Below, in pieces: positions 46,381-58,300 of a DNA stretch of 64,000 nucleotides. The notes beneath the pieces are model-generated. The model did not search any database and had not been told where the DNA came from. It saw nothing but the letters and a program-made list of their open reading frames with translations. The stretch's first letter is position 1. Each line of letters opens with the position of its first letter. The position numbers were made by a program, and so were the translations under genes. Source of the stretch: Taeniopygia guttata (Eukaryota > Chordata > Aves > Passeriformes > Estrildidae). The DNA is taken from contig NC_133028.1 in the NCBI RefSeq assembly GCF_048771995.1, positions 5,701,501-5,765,500 of the forward strand, written 5' to 3'.

Positions 46381-49300
46381 GTGAGGGGCCGCAGGGCCGG
46401 AGCCCCGCCGAGGCGGGGCCGGGAGTTTGGTGGGGGAGTGGCGGCAGGGCCGTGAGGCGTTGCTATGGCGTCGGGCGGGTACTGCGGAGGGGCCGGGCTC
46501 GGCCTGGCCCTGGCGCAGGCTACACCCGGCCCGAGACCGCACAGAACCTTCTGGTGTCTGAGGGGGTCTACAGAGGAGCCGGAGAGGGGCTCTGTGTGAG
46601 GAAGTGGAGTGGCAGGACAAGAGGGAACGGGTACAAGTTGATAGAGGGGAAATTTAGGCTAGATGCTAAGAAGGAATTCTTCCCCGTGAGCGTGGTGAGG
46701 CACTGCAACAAGTTGGCCATGGAAGCTGTGGCTGCCCCATCCCTGAAAATGTTCAAAGCCAAGCTGGATACAGCCTTGAGCAAGCTGGTCTAGTGGGAGG
46801 CGTCCCTGCCCATGGCAGGGGTGGTTGGAACTGTATGGTCTGTTGGGCTCATTCCAACCCCCTAACATTCTGTGATGCTGTGATTCTGTGGTTCTAGCTC
46901 CTCTTGCAGACACAGCCCTAAAATTAGGAAACCACAGCTGAAGTGTTGGGACTTGTAGGGAGAAGATGAGTCTGTAGACAAACTGTGTTTCTACGAACAG
47001 CCTTCTGCTCTCACAGTGGAATGAAATAATCAAGACATTGGTGGATTTCACTGGTGCCTTTCATAAGTAGCTATGAATGTGTTAGTGAAAAAAATCTGCT
47101 GTTTGGTGAGAGGAAGATCAAATAAATGAGAGTACTGGAAAAGCAGCAGGGAGAAGAATGGCAGGCACACAAGTTGAAGGCTTAGACAAGCTGCAGTGTC
47201 ACAGATGTTCCTTGGTGCTTTGTAGCAGCTGAGCCCCAGGGTTATGGTTGTTGCTTGTGTGGTGAGAGAATCAGATGAGGCATGTACCTTCAGGAGAGTC
47301 CTCCTTCCTCCTCTGCCTGTGTGGGAGCACTGTGTGGGCTGGGTCAGTCTGCTGAGTTCCTGAGGGTGGTACAAAGACCAGAGGGAGAGCTGGGGCTGGG
47401 GACTGCTGCTCTCAGGGCAGACAACTGTGGAACCCACCCATGTGGACCTGCTGCACTCAGGAGTTCTTGCCTCCTGCCTGAGGGCTGCTCTTTAGCCTTC
47501 CCTAACTGATGAGCTTGCCGTGTTTTCCAGTAGCACAGAGTCTGTGGGACATCTTGGATCTCTTGGAGGATGGTGCCAGCCACCTTGAACCTTCTTTTTG
47601 GTGCACAGCAACAGGACAAGGAGCAGTGGCCATAAACTAAAGCACAATAACTTCCAGCTTTGCTTGAGGAAAAGCTTCTTTATGCTGAGGGTGGCAGAGC
47701 CTGGAACAGGGAGGTTGTGGAGTCTCCCTCTCTGGAGACATTCCAAACCCACCTGCTCTGGGTGACCCTGCCTTGGCAGGGGGTTTGGACTGGATGATCT
47801 CCAGAGATCCCTTCCTAAGCCAATGATTCTGTGATTCTTTGCAGAAACCTCTACAAAGGCAGTGTGGGACAGGAGAGGTGACATGAGTCCTCTTGCTGTC
47901 ATGAGCTCTGCCTTGGTGTGCAGAATGCCATGGTGACTTCACAGGCCTAACACTGATATTGAGAAACCCATTATTAGTTAAACATTCCTTTCCTCCTGTA
48001 CCTAACTGCAGCTTGAGAAGGACAAAGCAGTAGCTGTTTCTGCATCCTAGCTGATGGGGAAACAACACAGCTTAGCTCATGGCTGCCAGCAGCTGTGCTC
48101 AAGATGCAGGCCCTGAGCAGGGCTAGAGGGAATCATCCCAGCCTGCAGAAGGTGGGTGATGATGGGGAGGGGTTGAGATTTTTGTGATGACAATGATTTG
48201 CCCTCAGTTCTTTCGTCTGCCCGCTCTGTTGATGTGAGGTAATTTATTTATGATCAATACAAGGCAAATATCTTCAGCTCTTGTGAAGAGCTGGTGATAC
48301 ATTTCAACCTGTCTAAAGCTGAGGATTTATTATACTTTTAATGCCATGTCTGGATCGTTTGAAATTAAAAAGTGGGTTTTCCTCCAGGGTAGTCTGAGTT
48401 GGCTCTTTTCAGCTTGAGTGCTTTGCTGGCTGACTCTGGCATGATGCAGTGCTGTGAGAGTGATGTTTTTGTTCAGATCAGGAGTGGAAGCAGAATTGCT
48501 TCATCAGCATGGAGTTGTGCTCAGGGTAATCATCTTTGCTCAGCTGGACCACATATTCCTGTTCCCAGCACTGCTGCCTTGTGCTATGGTCTGTGTCCGT
48601 GTCCCTGTGTCCTGTGTGAGATGGGCAGCGTGCCTTCATCCCAGCTCAACAAATTGCTGTCTCACGGAGCTGGGAGCATGGGCTAGCCTGGGTGAGAGTC
48701 AGTGGGATTTGCTCCTCCTCCTACACAAAGCAGGAGATGAGTTGGGAGCACCAGGGAAGGCGTAGTCACCCAGCTCTGCCTTTAGGACAGTTATGTCAAA
48801 CCCCTGGCAGTGCTAAGGATGAGCTGTGAAAGAGTTTTCTGCTGTCAAAATAAGCAGGTTTTGATGACAACACACAACCAGCCTTGATTTAATGGTGTCT
48901 TTGTGCTGGGCTGTGCATCCCAGAGACAGAAGCTGCAAATTCTGCAGTGGTTCATTGGACAGTTGCTGATTGTGCTTGTATGTGAAGGCTTGTTGTTTGT
49001 TGGTTTGTTCTAGAATAAAGTTGTAGGGCAAATCTCTGGTGGGTGTTACATTTGAGACAGGACAGCTGGCCAGACAGAGCTCTGTCATGTTTCTCTCAGT
49101 CTCTTCCCCCTGCTTTTTTCCTGTCATGTAGCCCATAGTCTAAAAGAGACCTTCTTAGCTTTCTGTCAGGGTGAGGAATGATTCTCCAGGACATTATCTC
49201 CTCTGCTTTGAAGAGCAAGAGGGGAGGCTGCAGTCAGTTCTGGGTTTAGGGTTTTTTTACCTGTAAACCCAGGGTTTAACTAAAGGTACAGGAGCTTTCT

Positions 49301-52300
49301 GAAACCTGCTAAAAACTTCTGCACCTTTGCAGGGCTTTGGGTTGTATGTTGGGGTTTTAAAGCTGATTTTGTGCTTGGGTACCTCAAATGGTGGCTTTTG
49401 TCTGCAGTCAAAAGATAGTCTTGTTCACCATGACCAAGAGAAAGTCTTTTGAGACTGGTGAAAGTCTAAATCTGTGGGTCTGCTGGGCTTGTGCACAGAA
49501 GAGAACTTGCTTTACAGATTTTCATTGCACAGGTTCTCTTCACTCTGCTTCCCTAGAGGGATGGTCAGGGCAAGTGGAGCTCCCCATCTCCTGGGTGAGC
49601 CAGAGGATCTGGGACAGAGATCTTGGCAGGCGCCAGGAGGGAGCTGTTGAAGGAGTGGCTGTGTTTGAACACCACCAAAGGCAGGGGAAGGGAAGCTGGA
49701 GGGCAGAGAGACCTGAGCAAGTGGGAGGAACCCAGCAGGAACCTCACAATGTTGGGCAATGCAAGATTGGGCCGATCATCCCTGCACACAGCTGGGCACC
49801 AGCTCTGCAGGAAAGGATCTGGTTTCCCATGGATAATAAAGGAGTTCCCAGTGCATCTTTGCAGCAATGAAGGCAAACAGGGGTGTGTTGGGAAGCTGTA
49901 GTCACTGTGCTGAGTGTTCAGTCACTGCTACTCAGTGGAGGGACCACACCTGCAGCAGTGTCCCAGTGTGGGCACACAGCCAGGAAGGATCTCAACAAGC
50001 TGGGGAAGTGTGGCAGAGCCCCATCAGGATGGAGGAGGGCTGGAGCCTGTGATGCAGGAGGAGTGGCTATGGGAACTGGGCTCCTTTTGGCCTGGAGAAG
50101 GTGAAGGAGCAAGGGTCTAAAGCCTCTCAGTGCCTCTGGTGAGGCTGTAGTCAAGACACACACAGGTACTTTTGGGGTGTGTCCAGTGACAGGAGGGGGT
50201 TACAGCCACAGCTGGCCAGAGGAGAGTTTTGTATTGAACATGAAAGGCCAGGTTGGATGGAGCTCTAAGCAGTCTGGTTTAGTGGAAGGTGGCCCTGCCA
50301 ACAGCAGGGCACTGGAAATAGATGGTCTTTAAGGTCCCTTCCAACCCAAACCATTCCAGGACTCTGTGAGGAAAAGTCTTCACCACACAGGAGTAATTTA
50401 AGTGCATTTGCTCAGGGTGGCTGTGAAGTCTCTGCTCTCAAACAGTATCAAAACTCAATGGATGAGATCCTGAACAACCTGTCTGAACTCTGAACTTGAT
50501 CCTGCTTTGAGTAGAGGTTGGCTTGGAGACCTCCTGGAGATCCTTCTGACTGAAATGGGCAGTAGCACTCTTGGGGCTGTCATCCTGTGCCGAAGTCTGT
50601 CCCTTCTGCTGAAGTCCCCTGTGGCAAGTTCCTTCTGTAAAGTGACGTGGCTGTGATGTGGGAAGTTAGCCAGGCTGTGAGCATCTGAGTCACAAATCAC
50701 ATCATGGAATCATTGAAGAGTTTTGGTTGGAAGGGATCTGTAAAGGTCCTCCTTAACTCCTTGTCTGAACATTAAGAGCAGTGCAGTAGCTGGTGATATC
50801 TCTGCAATGTTTGGGGGTTTTATTATTTGAATAATGAAATATTTTAACATCACTCATAACTTGCAGCTTGTGCATTTTGAAGTGCTGCTTTTGATACTGA
50901 ATGTTTAAGTTACATGAAAGTATAAAAGCGTAGTTTTGAAGTTGGAATTTCAAGTAACTCTCACTTTTTCTTTTTAAGGTCAATGAATGGTCCTTGAAGA
51001 TAAGGAAAGAAATGAGAGTGATTGATAGACAGATCAGAGGTTTGTACTTGTATCTCATTTTTTTTGTTTTTACTCTCCTTGTGTGTCTTGAAGGGTTTTT
51101 TGCTTTAACTGAGGCAGGCTGTGAAATTTAATAACTTGGGGTAGTGTATCACATCTGGAGTAAAGGAAGATAAATGTGATCCTGGGGCCAGACTTAGTCT
51201 GTGTTACAAAATGACGTCGCTGTGAAATTATCCAAGTAAAATTTTCAAAAGAACATAAATATTTCATGCTCCCAGTAAGACATAATGCCCTTAAATCCCT
51301 TTGGATAATATGTATTAGACTTATTATCCAGAATTTCACCCACATTGGTTTAAGGAGTAGTATCAGTGTGGTATATAATACCACATGTAGACAGTTCCAC
51401 TGGCATGTGCTGGTGTGAAAGTGCACATGCCAAGCAAAAGTAGCTTGCTGCCAGCTTGGAAAAATTACAAACAGAAGAGAGGAAGGGGAAAAAAAAGTAT
51501 TTTCTCAGTGGGTGGGTGTTTTGCTATTAAATAATGAACATTACACTGCTGAATGTGTCTTGAAAAGCTGAGGAGTTGCTTCATATTGCACTGGCGTTTG
51601 TTCAGAATTTGTTCTACCTGCCTTCCCTGAGCCTGAAAATAGGTTTGGGCCTAGGTTTTGTCCCGTTATTTGTCTTCTACCCTGTCTCTGGGATTTGTCC
51701 ATGGGAGGTGCTGGTGAAGGATATTTTGTGTCAGCATCTGGTTACTAGCACATTCCTGTTTGGAGAGATGCTTTGAGGAGTAGATCCTGCATTCCCCATC
51801 CTTCTCCAGCCCTGTGCCTCTGGAGTGACCTGGCAGGGTTTGTGTCTTGTAGACTTGTGTGAGTTGGTTGGAGAAGGTTGCTTGTGCAATACAAAGTGTG
51901 TCTTTGTCTCCAATATGAGGAGCAGAGTTTGTGTCTTTGCCTGTAAAACTGATGTTCAGGGATGTGAATTCTTTTACTTTCTCCAGGGCACTTCATGTGG
52001 CTGTATCAGGCACAGAGGAACTGCAACTCTCATTTTATTAGCAAAATATGTTTTAGAGGTTGCATCTTCCACAGAAGCAAATTACCCACGTGGTCACTAC
52101 TGATGTTTCTTGAAAATTCATGTTTCTCTTAACTTTTTACGTGCCATAATGCTTTTAATGGCCTACACAGATACTAGGTTACATGGTAGTGTGATATTTT
52201 GATATAAATGCAAATTTAATTTTTTTAGCAGCTCTAAACCTGTCTGTGTTTCAGAATCCTGCATTCAAAGAAATACAGTTCACCACTAACCACCAACTGT

Positions 52301-55300
52301 CTGCTATACTGATAATTGCCCTTAAAATAAAGTAGAGAATATCTTTGTGCCAGGATTTCACATTTTACCAAGGGTCACCTATGGAAGTACATTGTTCTGC
52401 TGGACACTTCCCAGATTAGCAGGTTGCTCCTGAAGGATGGCAGCCAAGTGCCACTGGAGGTTTCCTCAGAAATTACCCACTGCAGTTGGATTCTGCCATG
52501 CTCTCTTCTTTCAGCTGAGCCTTACACAGGAAATCACTGCAATCTTTAAGTAAGGATGGAACCTGTCTTAGTTTTCTTGGGGAAGGCTGTGCTGAAAGAG
52601 TTTGAACAAGGCAACATTAGATCCACCTGGGATGAGCTGGGTGGGCTTGGATCACTTGAGCACTTGGCTCACCCAGTCAGCAGAGTTACTAAAATAGCAA
52701 CACACTCTTTGAAACCATCTGTTGTTGGACTCTTGCTGTTTTAGTGATTTCTGTTTGGGGTAGGTTGTTTTTCAGGGCTTGTAAGGTTTGGAGAACTGAA
52801 AGGTATCTTTGTTACTTCAGAACTGAATTTTTTCAGTTGTTAAGAGTTGGAGTAATACAGTAACTCTGTGTTTTGCTGAGCCTGTGAGTCCCTCTCACAG
52901 GTGCTTTGAGCTGCTTTATGCCCCTTGTGCTTGACAGTGCTGCAGAGGGCCTGGGGAAGTGACTTTGGCTCCCTTGAGGAGTGCAGCTGGCACTGACCTT
53001 CAAAGATGGAGTTGGCTGTTCCTGCATTCTTGTGCCACTGATCTCATACTCAGCAGTTCACACCAGTGAAAGCATTCACTGAGGTGCAGGCTGCCCTACA
53101 CTAGCCTGGGTGCAGTAGCACAATACTTGTGGTTGTTTCCAGCCTGCCAGAGTGAATATTGTCATTCCTCAGTACTGCTGGAGTGCTGCTGGTGTTCCTG
53201 TTTCCTGCTGGAGCACTTCAGCTCTGTCTTACCTGCTCTGATGTGCTGGGACTCGCCTCAGTCCCACATCTGACATACAAATGTCTTCAAGTTTGTAGTG
53301 TTTCTGAAAATAATAGTGGGAAAGCAACAAAGGAATGTTTTTCTGATTGTGATCCTACAGCTTTCTGCCAGTCCTTTAAGGTAAACACCTCAGTGAATGA
53401 TACTGAGAGAATTACTGGTCTTGAGTACAGGGTTCATTAACTCCCACCTGAGAAGCTGTGTTGAAGTCTCCAAGTTAGCCTGTGCCAGAAAGTGTGTGTT
53501 GATGCCTTTGTTTTTATAAAAGGGCAGTTTCTGATCCTTCCAATGTATAACTTTATCTGGCATAAATCAAGAAGACTCAAAGCTAAATCTGAACAGAGGC
53601 TTTTCTTGAAAAAAATTGTTCTTACTGTCATTTCAATCAACTCTTTGCACAAAGGTGAGGAACCTTTACTATCTGAATTCTCTATTTACTTTAGGATAAT
53701 TTTTCTTGTGGACTCTGAGACCCACATTTCATCAGTGGCTAATTTATTGCTGAGTCCAGAAAAGAAAGGAGGTTGATATTGCCCCTGCTTACTCTTGCAT
53801 TTTTTATTCTGAGCTTTTTGGAGTACCGGGCTCCTGCTGTTCACAGTCAGTGTTACCTCTCAGGGCAGAACTGAGAACAGTCACATCAGATTTGCTGGAG
53901 AAACCAATTGTATTTAAATAGGCCTTTTTAGTGTTTAATAGTTCAAATCCAACCAACTCTTTGCTCATGCTTAGTTCAGTATTCCCACTTAAGCATACTC
54001 TTAAAAAAGCTGTTGGACAGAGCTGGATGCTGGGAGAGTTTGAACAGTATGATGTTTCAAGTTGGATGTATCTTTTGTGTATATATATTTGTATCAGGCC
54101 AGTTTAATAGGAAGTTATTTTAAAGTTGTGAGTCAAGTCATTCTCTCAGAGTGCTTTGTTCTTATAGGACCTTTTTTTGCTTTGTAAGCTCTTAGTCAGC
54201 TTGGACTAATAGTCTCAGACAGTCTTTTAGAGTACTCTTGACTGCAAAGGAAATTACAGAGCTGGATGTTCAGTAATGAGAATTTTCCTATTAAGATTTA
54301 TCTGAATTAATCAGCTGACATTTAAATCAGCCTAGAACAAGATCTTTGAGTAACAGGGAATCTGAAATCAAGCAGAAACAATTCTTTGCATTGGTAACAC
54401 ACCTCAACAAATGACTGGTTTCTCTTCTGTATCCTTTAGGAGCTGGTCACTGTTTGCTGTGTTTTTCTGTACCCCAGATATCCAGAGGGAAGAGGAGAAG
54501 GTGAAGAGGTCCATAAAGGATGCTGCCAAAAAGAACCAGAGGGATGTGTGTGTGATCCTGGCGAAGGAGCTGGTGCGCTCTCGGAGGGCCATAAGCAAAC
54601 TCTACGCATCCAAAGCTCACATGAACTCTGTTCTCATGGGCATGAAGAACCAGCTTGGTAAGAGCAAATTCTGGGCCCAAGCACAATGACTGCTCTGACA
54701 GTAGTAGAAGTGAGGTCTGAGGTTTCCTTGTCCAGAACCAAAATCAAATGCAGGCAGAGCTTGAATGTGGGAGCAGCTGTGCTCCTGTGAAAAGCAGCTG
54801 ATTCCAGTGGGCTTCAGGAGCCTGGGAAGATCCTCCCATAGCAGGCCCAGAGCTGTGAGGGTGCTGAAGTTCTACCCCCTAATCCCAGCAGGCACATGCA
54901 CCCACAGTGCCAGAGCAGAGCCTTTGCCACCACCCCATAAACACACACATCTTTCACACATTGTGAACAGCTCCACCCTGCTCTTCAGCTCATGAGGACT
55001 GAGGTCCACTAGTAGAACACACGTGTACCCAGTAGATCAGTTGCTCCAGGAGCTGCTCTCAGATGCTCTGTCCAAGCTGGCCAGATATCTGATACCTGTC
55101 CCAGATCTCCTGCTCTGCCTGAACTGCTGGTACCTGGTCCTGCAGGCCCCTGAGGTTTGTGTGTTCCCTGATCCACTTCAATCCTTCCCCAAACTACCTT
55201 TGATCATTCCCCTAAGATTCAGTTATCTTCCTGTAGTCCCCTTAAAAGATCCATTGTAGGTTTCCCCATGTCTGAACATGCTCTTTCCCCCTACATCCCT

Positions 55301-58300
55301 GTAAGAAGTCCTATATCCCTGTAGGCAATAACCCCCCTCAGCCTGCAGGGTGTTCTGAGGCTGTTTCTCCAGTGCCCTGCCTGGATGAGTGTCCCACTCT
55401 GCGCTCTGAAGTAGTCAGGGAGCTCCCAGTTTTAGTTTTTTGTGGTTCCTGCTCCTCATTGTTCCCTACATCCTTGCTGGTTCCCTGTTTCCTGTGACAA
55501 GCTGCTCAGCAGAGGATCCAGCACCTCTCTTCAGAGCCTGAGGTTTCCAGGGATGTGAGAATCACATGCTCTGGAACTGAACTCACAGCAATTTGGAGCA
55601 CATTCTTAGTGTGCATTTCTAAACAGTTTGAATGCATTCCTAATACCTCTGTATCCTGGTGGAGCCTGTGTCACTGATTTTGACAGGACCTGTCACAGGA
55701 GTAGAATTGTCTTTACCTTGTAGATGATTGCTTCCCTAGCAAGATCTGGGGGCATTTACCAATGCCTGCATGGAGATGGGGGAGCAGTGTTTGATTTCTT
55801 AGTGTGGATGAATCTTTTTGCCCCTTGGCTTAACACCCATGTTCTGTAAACTCTCCTTGGTTCTTTGTGTTCTTGCAGAACCAGCGTATTTCCCTCATTC
55901 CTTATCCACATCAGAAATCTGTTGTAATACAGTTCCTGCAGAGTTTTCCATAGCTGGAAACAATCCAGCCTGTAACAAGCAGAGCAGAAAGCTTTAAAGA
56001 AAAGAGAAGACTCAGTGGAGATCAACATGCTGCTGAAATGTCAAAGCATTTCCCCCACCCTAGCATCATCCCAGCAGATTTTAACACTGGATGAGTGATA
56101 AAACAGCAAGTCACACTGTGAACCTTCAGTGTAATTTCATGATGGTTCAAATGTGGCTCCCCATGCATCTCACTCAGGAAAGAAAAGCAGGACATCCTTG
56201 CACCTTAAGATGTCCATTAAGAGGAAAAACTCAAAACAGCCTCCTTATTACCACTGCCAGTTTCTTCATCTTCCTGGGAATGTTCTGATACACTCAGACA
56301 GGAAATACAAAGGAATCTAGAATTCAGTCTGGGGTCTGTAGTAACTTGAGAAATGACCACTCAAGACAAGGTTTCTGTTAGTTTGTTACAAATGTAGGGC
56401 TCTTAAAAGAAAGTATTAAAATGAAAAATAATGTGTGCTGTACCTTCATTTTGCTTTGTTAAGGAGTGAGCATTTTATATACAAATGGATAAGTTCTCCA
56501 TGTCCAGGAAGCTGCAAAGCTAGATGACAGAATTCAAAAAACTTCAAAGTACCCTTAATTACTACTTTTTGATCTTGGTATATCAATACATATGAGGAGA
56601 GCTTAAAAGTTAGAATAGCCTCTGGAAAGAGTGTTGTTAAATTCAGTTTCAACAAGCTTGTTTTTGGCTTGTCTGCTTCAGTATTAATGTTGTAACTTCC
56701 TCTGCTGTGGAACTATTGCAGCAGAACTTCTGCCAGCGTTAGTTTCCAGTACCTGGTGTCAGGCAGGAGATCCCTGGTCAGCAGTCACTGCAGCTCTGCT
56801 GCTGAGGGGCTGGGCAGGAGCAACTCTCTCCCTGTCTTTAGTGCACTGGGTGAAACCTCTCTGCAGACCACCTGGGTTCCTCATTGTACAGAACCAGCAG
56901 CTTTGCTATAAATGTCACTTTTCCAATGTGGGTATAAGTTGGGCTTTTCCAGGAATTTAGTCAAGAGTGAAGAAGTGCAATGCTTGTTTATCTTTCAAAT
57001 TGAATTGCCAAAATATAAACACATCTCCATGTAGGGAGGATATAAACTCTCAGCTTTCAGCAGTGCATGGGTTGTTCAAACTGTTCTTTGACTCTCCTTC
57101 ACAGCTGTCCTCAGAGTAGCAGGTTCATTGCAGAAGAGCACAGATGTCATGAAAGCTATGCAAAATCTGGTAAAAATCCCAGAAATCCAAGCAACCATGA
57201 GGGACTTGTCCAAAGAGATGATGAAGGTGAGATCTGGCACATAAATCTGACTTGGGTGGGCACAGTGTGGCTGTTACTGAGCTGTGCAGTCACTTGAGGG
57301 GCCCCTTTGTCACAGGGCTGGTGACAAAGCTGGTGAGCTCAGGACACTGACTCCACAGCCAGTCTGATACTGGTGACACAAAGAGTTTTAAATCCAACAG
57401 CAAAAAGCTGTTAGGCCAACATTCCCAATAACAATTTTGAGTCAAAATTGGGGACATATGGGGAATTTATTCGTCATAGACATGTTCAAAGAAACAACAA
57501 TTTCCAGCATTTTTTATACACTATGTAAGTGTACAAGACTTTTTTAAGCCAAGACTTTTTAATAGACATTCCCAAAAATCTGCCCAGTTTATTGCATCAT
57601 GGTAGGGGTGTTTTGTTTCTTTTAATTATACCAGAATATCTAATCTGTCTTTGTTTAATGGATAACCCAAATTTTATCCAGCTAAGAGTGCTTTATTAAA
57701 TTTGCTATCCTGCTTAGACAATTACTATTGATTAAGTTTTCTGGGGAGTACAAGCCTAAGAAGTGGCTCCCCTACTACACCTGCAATGTAATAACCAAGC
57801 TTTCTGGAATGTATAGGCCTTTGACTCCTTAACTCTCTCAAGGTACCATTCTTGTTCTATGACATCTAATTAATCTCTGGAAACAATTATTTATTGAGTT
57901 TCCTTCTTCAACTATAGATTCTCTAAGGGGTAGGGGTCCATAGAGTCCCTTTCTGCAGATGCAGTGAGGTAATTTCTCAGGGTTTCCCACTGGCACTTAG
58001 CCAATACAAACCAAAACCAGTCAAAATAACACAATCAAAGACTCCTTAACTAGTTAAGTTTATTAAAAATTTTTTTAAAGAATCACAAATCCTGGCTAAT
58101 TCAGATATAACTCACAGTCACTGGTTTAAAGAATCCAGCTCAGGGTCTCCATGTGATGGGAGTGCTCTGATTTGAAAGCATAGTAAGTCTCTGTTATGAC
58201 TTACATTTTCAACTGCCAAAGCTGTTTTGCTTTTTCCCTTCTTACCACTCTAGACTGTTTAGTTCAAATACGTTTATTTCTAAATAATTTTATCATTGTG

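Larger units (their letters stand above)
46080..46530 (+). promoter_or_regulatory. CHMP3: CpG-rich, TATA-less CHMP3 promoter
   Basis: Dense CG sequence precedes and covers exon 1. Factor-site matches on the plus strand are an NRF1-like CGCGCAGGCGCA at 46268-46279 and an ETS/GABP-type CCGGAAGTG at 46310-46318, 18 bp before the ATG. The start codon sits in a full Kozak context, GCCGCCATGG at 46330-46339, which on the reverse strand also reads as a YY1-like ATGGCGGC. The combination is typical of housekeeping promoters. Confidence 0.8.
46381..50978. other. CHMP3: CHMP3 intron 1 (CR1-rich)
   Basis: A 4.6-kb GT-AG intron. Four CR1 copies or fragments account for about 1.4 kb of it. The remainder, including 47.85-49.6 kb, shows no feature I can name. 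Confidence 0.85.

Noticed and set aside
46092-46793. A 233-codon plus-strand frame spanning CHMP3 exon 1
   Set aside because: It reads the promoter repeat, exon 1 in another frame and a CR1 copy; the CHMP3 frame is fixed by homology and splicing.
49388-49870. A 160-codon frame in CHMP3 intron 1
   Set aside because: Much of it overlaps a decayed CR1 copy, with no conserved reverse transcriptase motif.
53159-53440. Open frame in CHMP3 intron 2 that looks like a signal peptide followed by a cysteine-rich domain
   Set aside because: Its first codon is TTG with no ATG at the start, there is no splice partner or promoter, and I know no matching family. Chance is the likelier explanation.
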